Source of the DNA: CAZZBK01 sp964652155
GTDB taxonomy: Bacteria; Planctomycetota; Planctomycetia; Pirellulales; PNKZ01
Direction: 5' to 3'
NCBI GenBank assembly: GCA_964652155.1
Contig: CAZZBK010000196.1
Coordinates: 1-8,382, forward strand
Length of the DNA: 8,382 nucleotides
The notes beneath the pieces are model-generated. The model was not told the origin of the DNA and made no database searches. It saw only the letters and a program-made list of their open reading frames with translations. Positions 3,765 to 8,382 of this stretch are shown one piece after another (within the stretch, counting starts at the first letter, position 1; each line of letters opens with the position of its first letter). The position numbers were made by a program, and so were the translations under genes.

Positions 3765-6662
3765 CTAGCGCGACAGTAACGGCGCGTCGAGAAAGCGCGC
3801 AGAGATGATCCCGGGGGGCTCGGCCTGCTCGACGGTCCGCAGCCAGACCTTGGATCGCATGGCGGGAGCGTCGTCGGGGAGCACCTTGCGCCGCGCGCTC
3901 GTGCCACGCTCGGCGAGCGTCCGCGGCTCGACCTCGATGGCCGACGCTTCGTCGCCGGGAGCCGGTTTCAAGAGCGGAGAGGGCAGCGGTCGTGGCTGAG
4001 CGTTCGGCTCCTCCTTGCGTGGCGCGGGGACGGTTTCGAGCTCCTCCTGCACCTGTCGCGGATCGACCCCGATGTCGCGCAGCCACTGCTCGGGCACCTC
4101 GGGCGCGAGCGGAAACGGATCGTCGATCCGCTGCAACACTTGTTCCCAGGGGACCTCGATCCACATGCCCCGGTCGTCCAGTTCCATGATGCCCAGGTCG
4201 CGGTAGAGCTGCATCTGCTCGGCATAGTAGTTGAGCCAGACGCTCATGAAGTTGTTCTGCGAGTTGCGCAAGTCCGAGATCGCCGTGAGCAAGTTGAGCG
4301 CCGCGGTCGGGCCGAGTTGCGCGGTGGCCTGACCCGGCAGGACCGGTGCCGGCGGCTCGTTCAAGTCCTCGCGGGTCTTGTCGACTCGGCGGACGGAGAT
4401 GACCACCGCGCGACGTTGGATCTCCAGGTTCTGTTCGAGTTGCCGCAGGTTGCGCATTTTTTGTCGCATGAGCTGATTCTGCGAGTCCTCGTAGCGGATG
4501 AGCGTGCGACGATCTTGCAGGTAGTCGACGAGCGCCTGCCGGTAGTTGTTGCGTTCGAGCAGTCGCGTGAACGGGCCGTCGACTCTCAGCCCGGCTTGCA
4601 TGACCCCGGTCGTGCCATCGAAGTTCACGGGGTTGTCGCCGCGGGTGTTCAGGTTGCCGTTGAGGGTCACTTGCAGATTCGACCGCAGCGCGTTGGCGTT
4701 GTATTGGATCAGCCGCCAGGTATCGACCAGCGTGGCTCGATTGTTCATCCAATCGAGCCGATTGGCGCGGGCGATCATGAGCGCTTTCTCGGCAGTCAGA
4801 TCGAGCTTTTCGATGATGACCGACTCGAGCCGCGCGCGGGCCTGGATCAGCGACAACTCGGTGGCTTGCCCATCGAGGCCCGAGGCTTGTGCGACGAGTT
4901 GTTCCAGCGTTTTGGGGCCGTTCGTGTCGTTGAGCCCCGCGCGCAAGGCGAGCAGTTGGGCGGCGCCGCCGGTGAAGCGTCCTTCGAGCGTTTCGAGGGC
5001 CGCTTCCAAGTCGCTTATTTCCTTGGTGAAGCGGGCTTGCTCGTCCGCATCGCTCATCAGCTTCTCGCGCTGTGGGCCCACGCGCCGCATTGCCTCGAGG
5101 TCCTGATACACTTCGGCGAACCGCTGCTCGGCCTGATCGCGAATGTGCTCGAATTGGTCGAGCACCTGAAGTACGTCGTTGCGCGGGGCCTCGACCGCGA
5201 TGTCGCCGAGCGACTCGATGAAGTCGGCGACCGTGTTCTGAAAGGCGGTCGTTTTGGGATCGATGAACTGGAACTGCTTGATGAGCGTGTCGTCGAGATC
5301 CATCGGCATGTCAGGGGGCAGACTCAGGGTTTGCCGCTTGAACGTGTCGAAGCTGTTCTCTTGGGTCATGATGGCCTGTAGGAGCGTGGCCCGTTCGGTC
5401 TGAATGTTCTGCCGGAATTGGTCGACCTGGACAATGTCGATCAGGCCGGCTTCCAGATTGGCTTCGAGCAGTTTGAGCGTGCGGATTTGCAGATCGAGGC
5501 TGGTTTGCTGATTGCGGATTTGTTGCATGCTCTGGAGCAGTCCGACATAGCCGCCGACGTTCCCCGCGCCGCCACCGGCGAAGCCGGCCGAACCGGCCCC
5601 TGCGCCGCCACCGGCCCCAAAGCCCGCCCGCCCCAGGTTGGTCGCGGCGCCGACGGCACCAAAGCCGCTCGAGCCCTGACCGCTGAAGCCTGCCAAGCCC
5701 GTGCCACCAAAAAAGCCGCCGCGGCGTTGCGGCCCCGACACCGACGAGTCGCCGATGGCCACGTTCGTGAAGTAGCCTTGTCGATAGCGCTCGAAGGCCC
5801 GCACGTTGGCGAGCAACGTCCGCTCGGCGATCGTGAGCCGCTCGAGCGCGTAGGCTCGACCACCCTGCCGCAAGAGAGGCTGCACCAGGTTGAAGTTGAG
5901 CAGCGACACGTTCGAGAACTGCTGCGGTCCCGCGAATTGCCAGACGATCGAGTTGGCGAAACCGACAATCAACTCGCCGCCGGCGGTGAACTGTTTCTGG
6001 AACTGAGCCGATGTGCCGTCGAGGTTTGTAAGCGCGTTGGTGCCCAGCGCGAGCGAACTCTGCGACAAGCCGTTGGCGGTCCGGTTTCGTCCGGTGGCGT
6101 TGTACAGCAACCCCTCGCCCGCATAAAACTGGGTCCCAAAGCGGAACCGCTCGGCGCTCACGTCGAGGGCCGAGAAGTACACGGTCTCGATCTGCTGGCG
6201 AAAGTCGTCGCTGTGGATCTGTCCGAGTAGCATGGCCGTGTCGAGATCGAGCTTCACGGCCCCGTCGTCGGTCATCGGCGCGTAGCTGGGCACCTGCTGC
6301 ACCCAGCTTGGGCTCTCCAGATCGTGCCGGTCGCCGTTCTTGTGCCAGTACGGCCAGTGGTTCATGTCATTGAGGCGGTGCATGTACAGATGGGCGTGTG
6401 GGTCGTCCGGCGGCATCGGGGGTTGGTCGATGCTGGTGTGATCGTAGAACCGGCTCCGCACGTCGGGATAGATATTGAAGCCCGCCATGTTCCAGCGTCG
6501 ACCGTTCGACTTTTGCGCCACCAGGCAGTCGACCTCGCGGTCGGCGCTGATCCGATAGCGGGTGCGTGAGCAGCCCAGGGCCAAGAGCATGCCCAGCAAG
6601 ATCCCCAGCCGGACAAGCAGCCGGTGGTAATCGAGCGGTGCTGGCACAGCCGTGCTAGACAT
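3765..6662 (-). CDS. Oversized TolC-family outer-membrane efflux lipoprotein with Gly-rich insertion
   Basis: A 965-residue protein of the outer membrane efflux family (OEP/TolC), expected to form a trimeric channel through the outer membrane for a tripartite exporter. Residue numbers count from the ATG at 6662. A hydrophobic segment (about 15-30) ends in the lipobox LALGC, with Cys31 as likely lipidation site. Residues 32-135 are a His/Trp/Asp/Pro-rich extension. The first OEP repeat runs about 137-450 (PLLRQGGRAYALERL near 262-276 is typical), interrupted by a Gly/Ala-rich stretch at about 303-372. A coiled-coil linker covers about 465-620. The second OEP repeat runs about 620-826, starting at the characteristic NRLDWMNNRATL. 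A Pro/Glu-rich tail (about 868-965) follows. E. coli TolC has 493 residues, so this is about twice normal. A TTG (6707) or GTG (6704) could extend the N-terminus, but the ATG gives the more normal signal peptide. No Shine-Dalgarno is visible at any of these starts. No adaptor or inner-membrane pump gene is in the window, so the cargo is unknown. Confidence 0.88.
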   Translation of the reverse strand: MSSTAVPAPLDYHRLLVRLGILLGMLLALGCSRTRYRISADREVDCLVAQKSNGRRWNMAGFNIYPDVRSRFYDHTSIDQPPMPPDDPHAHLYMHRLNDMNHWPYWHKNGDRHDLESPSWVQQVPSYAPMTDDGAVKLDLDTAMLLGQIHSDDFRQQIETVYFSALDVSAERFRFGTQFYAGEGLLYNATGRNRTANGLSQSSLALGTNALTNLDGTSAQFQKQFTAGGELIVGFANSIVWQFAGPQQFSNVSLLNFNLVQPLLRQGGRAYALERLTIAERTLLANVRAFERYRQGYFTNVAIGDSSVSGPQRRGGFFGGTGLAGFSGQGSSGFGAVGAATNLGRAGFGAGGGAGAGSAGFAGGGAGNVGGYVGLLQSMQQIRNQQTSLDLQIRTLKLLEANLEAGLIDIVQVDQFRQNIQTERATLLQAIMTQENSFDTFKRQTLSLPPDMPMDLDDTLIKQFQFIDPKTTAFQNTVADFIESLGDIAVEAPRNDVLQVLDQFEHIRDQAEQRFAEVYQDLEAMRRVGPQREKLMSDADEQARFTKEISDLEAALETLEGRFTGGAAQLLALRAGLNDTNGPKTLEQLVAQASGLDGQATELSLIQARARLESVIIEKLDLTAEKALMIARANRLDWMNNRATLVDTWRLIQYNANALRSNLQVTLNGNLNTRGDNPVNFDGTTGVMQAGLRVDGPFTRLLERNNYRQALVDYLQDRRTLIRYEDSQNQLMRQKMRNLRQLEQNLEIQRRAVVISVRRVDKTREDLNEPPAPVLPGQATAQLGPTAALNLLTAISDLRNSQNNFMSVWLNYYAEQMQLYRDLGIMELDDRGMWIEVPWEQVLQRIDDPFPLAPEVPEQWLRDIGVDPRQVQEELETVPAPRKEEPNAQPRPLPSPLLKPAPGDEASAIEVEPRTLAERGTSARRKVLPDDAPAMRSKVWLRTVEQAEPPGIISARFLDAPLLSR
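5547..5720 (-). repeat. Gly/Ala-rich low-complexity insertion in the TolC-like protein
   Basis: This stretch codes for about 58 residues dominated by Gly, Ala, Phe and Ser (motifs such as GFGAGGGAGAGSAGF and AGGGAGNVGG). It falls between the helix after the first beta-strand pair and the helix beginning YVGLLQSMQQIRNQQ. In TolC that position is the H3-H4 turn at the periplasmic end of the alpha-barrel. At DNA level it is a GGC/GCC-rich quasi-repeat, prone to length change by slippage. Confidence 0.75.
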
Positions 6663-6796
6663 GATGGCGTAGGGCGATCGCAAAGGACGTAGGTGAGTCG
6701 CCACCAAAATCGGATGTTAAGCTGCATGAAGTTTAACGATTGTGCCGATTATGACGGCATTGAGTCAGTAATCGCGCCCCAGGCCATCGAGAGCGT
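6663..6796. promoter_or_regulatory. Divergent promoter region with a candidate shared operator
   Basis: These 134 bp separate the divergent TolC-like and C25 peptidase genes and must hold promoters for both. An inverted repeat, GTTAAGCT (6716-6723) and AGTTTAAC (6730-6737), with 7 of 8 matching positions and a 6-bp spacer, lies near the middle. Around it the sequence is clearly AT-richer than the flanking genes. No convincing -35/-10 pair or sigma-54 element was found on either strand. An isolated CATAAT hexamer lies on the minus strand near 6750. Confidence 0.5.
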
Positions 6797-8382
6797 ATGA
6801 CCACAGCCACGTTGGCAATGTTTCTGTGTCTGGCGACACCGGCGGCCGTCGATACGGTCGTCGTTTGCCCGCAGCCGCTGCGCGCGGCGTTGCAGCCTTG
6901 GATCAACTATCGCACGGCGCAGGGACACGAGCTGATCGTGGTCAGCGCCTCGGGCGACGCCACCGAGGTCCGCGAGCGCATCGTGCAGGCCGCCCGCGCC
7001 GAGTCGTTGCGCGCCGTCGTGCTGGTGGGCGACGCCGACCCCGCCGCATCGGTCGAACCCGCTCTCCGCGCTCGGTCGCTCGCCACGTATCGCCTCAGTG
7101 CCAAAGTCAACGTGGCCTACGGTTCGCCGCCGCACATTGGCAGCGATCATCCCTATGGTGACCTCGACAACGACGGTCGACCCGACGTGGCGGTGGGTCG
7201 GCTCACGGCCGACAGCAGCGCCGAGTTGTCGACGATGATTGGCAAGATCATCGCTTACGAGCAAAACGCCCCGGCCGACGCGCGGCAGCGCACCATCCAT
7301 CTCGTCGCCGGCCACAGTGGGTTCGGCACGCTGATCGACTCGGCCATCGAGAGCGCGGCCCGCTCGATTCTCCGCGACCGCATTCCGGCCACGCATGGCA
7401 CGACCCTGACGCAGGCCAATTGGCGCAGCCCGTACTGTCCGCCGCCGAGCGAGTTTCGCGCCACGACCATCCGTCGGCTCAACGAGGGGTGTCTCTTTTG
7501 GGTCTACATGGGCCATTCGCACGTGCAGTATCTCGAACACTTCGAGTTGCCCGGCGACAAGCAACCGATTTTTGACATTCATGCCGTGCCTCGCCTACAA
7601 GCCGGGTCGGGTCATCCGATCGCCGTCTTCCTGGCCTGTTTCGCCGGCGCATTCGACGCGCGGCTCGACTGCCTGGCCGAGGAATTGTTGCGTAGCGACT
7701 CGGGACCCGTGGCCGTCGTGGCCGGCACGCGCGTGACCATGCCCTACGCGATGAGCGTCTTGGGGGTCGAGATGCTCGACGATTACTTCGGCGCGCAGCA
7801 CGACTCGCTCGGCGAACTGCTGCTGGCAGCCAAGCAGCGCAGCCTCGACGAGCGGGCCGACGACACGTGCCGCGCGGCGCTCAACACCGTGGCCCGAGTA
7901 CTTAACCCGCTCGGCGGCGACTTGCGCGACGAACGCCAAGAGCACGTGCAGATGTTTCACCTGCTCGGCGATCCCTGGCTGCGGCTGCATCGTCCGCCGC
8001 GCGTCACGCTCGACGCGCCAAGTCAAGTGACTGCCGGTTCGCAACTCGTCGTGACGGGCCGGAGCCCGATCGACGGCATGGCCGAGGTCGAGTTGGTGGT
8101 CTCGCGCGATCGGCTGACCTTCACGTCACCCGAGCGGGCGCGGTACGACAGCGAGCCCGCGGCCCAAGAGCAGTTTCGCGACACCTACGAACGGGCCAAC
8201 GACACGCGGCTGCTCCGCGAGCGCGTCGCGGTCGAGCAGGGGTCGTTTCGCGCCGTGTTCATGGTCCCCGAGCACGCGCACGGCGCGTGTCACGTGCGTG
8301 TCACGGTTCACGGCCTCGAGCGTTACGCGCTCGGCTCGCGCGACGTGAGTGTCACGCAACTGCCAGCCGCAGGTCCGCTTCC
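6797..8382 (+). CDS. C25 (gingipain-type, caspase-fold) cysteine peptidase, 3'-truncated by the window edge
   Basis: The frame stays open from ATG 6797 to the end (528 residues seen), with no in-frame alternative start between the ATG and the stop at 6761. Peptidase family C25 features appear in order: an N-terminal beta-strand start (VDTVVVCPQPLRAALQPW, 18-35), the Asp-rich turn YGDLDNDGRPDVAVGRL (120-136), YMGHSH with probable catalytic His240, VFLACFAGAFD with probable catalytic Cys281, CLAEELL (292-298), SGPVAVVAGTR (302-312), and HLLGDPWLRL (388-397), which closes the catalytic domain. From about 400 a beta-sandwich (Ig-like) region begins (PRVTLDAPSQVTAGSQLVVTG). Residues 1-17 look like a short signal peptide without basic residues, so export is likely but not certain. 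Gingipains have a long propeptide, and none is present here. The usual GHG around the histidine reads GHS. A GAGAG-like stretch upstream is a poor Shine-Dalgarno. The substrate is unknown. The family call is good, while activity is inferred. Confidence 0.85.
   Translation, partial: MTTATLAMFLCLATPAAVDTVVVCPQPLRAALQPWINYRTAQGHELIVVSASGDATEVRERIVQAARAESLRAVVLVGDADPAASVEPALRARSLATYRLSAKVNVAYGSPPHIGSDHPYGDLDNDGRPDVAVGRLTADSSAELSTMIGKIIAYEQNAPADARQRTIHLVAGHSGFGTLIDSAIESAARSILRDRIPATHGTTLTQANWRSPYCPPPSEFRATTIRRLNEGCLFWVYMGHSHVQYLEHFELPGDKQPIFDIHAVPRLQAGSGHPIAVFLACFAGAFDARLDCLAEELLRSDSGPVAVVAGTRVTMPYAMSVLGVEMLDDYFGAQHDSLGELLLAAKQRSLDERADDTCRAALNTVARVLNPLGGDLRDERQEHVQMFHLLGDPWLRLHRPPRVTLDAPSQVTAGSQLVVTGRSPIDGMAEVELVVSRDRLTFTSPERARYDSEPAAQEQFRDTYERANDTRLLRERVAVEQGSFRAVFMVPEHAHGACHVRVTVHGLERYALGSRDVSVTQLPAAGPL

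Noticed and set aside
3631..4752. 373-codon minus-strand open frame overlapping the end of the TolC-like gene
   Set aside because: It is a shifted frame of the same strand, extremely rich in Arg, Ala, Gly and Pro without domain motifs. It also has no start signal and conflicts with the well supported OEP frame.
4140..5381. 413-codon plus-strand open frame inside the TolC-like gene
   Set aside because: It is an antisense shadow with V/L/R/D/H-biased composition typical of reading GC-rich coding DNA backwards. The TolC-family motifs lie on the other strand.
6749..7582. 277-codon minus-strand open frame opposite the C25 peptidase
   Set aside because: Composition is typical of an antisense shadow. 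The plus-strand frame shows ordered C25 motifs and stays open for the full 1586 bases.

Overview
The window is high-GC DNA holding five protein-coding genes, two of them cut by the window edges. It most resembles a planctomycete of the Pirellulales type. That placement is inference: it rests on a very large TolC-like lipoprotein with a His/Trp/Asp-rich N-terminal extension, a secreted MORN-2 repeat protein, a C25-type peptidase, and loosely packed genes with weak Shine-Dalgarno sites. No rRNA or other marker confirms it.

Layout. (1) Positions 1-1488 (+) encode a DASS/SLC13 anion transporter that is nearly complete but probably lacks its first residues. (2) Positions 1612-1950 (-) encode a complete P-II nitrogen regulator (GlnB type). 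It converges on the transporter gene and ends in a 13-bp perfect hairpin followed by a T-rich tract. Upstream lies a good match to a sigma-54 promoter (-24 GG / -12 GC, exact 10-nt spacing) and, further out, paired dyads that could bind an activator. (3) Positions 2267-3532 (-) encode an exported MORN-2/YwqK-like repeat protein. (4) Positions 3765-6662 (-) encode an oversized (965 aa) TolC-family outer-membrane lipoprotein with a roughly 70-residue Gly/Ala-rich insertion and a Pro-rich tail. (5) From 6797 (+) to the end of the window runs a C25 (gingipain-like, caspase-fold) cysteine peptidase. It is divergent from the TolC gene across a 134-bp gap that carries a near-perfect inverted repeat.

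How they may work together. The P-II gene looks like an independent nitrogen-controlled unit. The MORN, TolC and C25 genes all encode proteins predicted to leave the cytoplasm and form a contiguous envelope/export block. A functional link among them is only a hypothesis. I see no CRISPR array, tRNA, rRNA, insertion sequence or phage gene. The most notable items are the sigma-54 promoter architecture of glnB, the unusual TolC architecture, and the C25 peptidase that lacks a propeptide.
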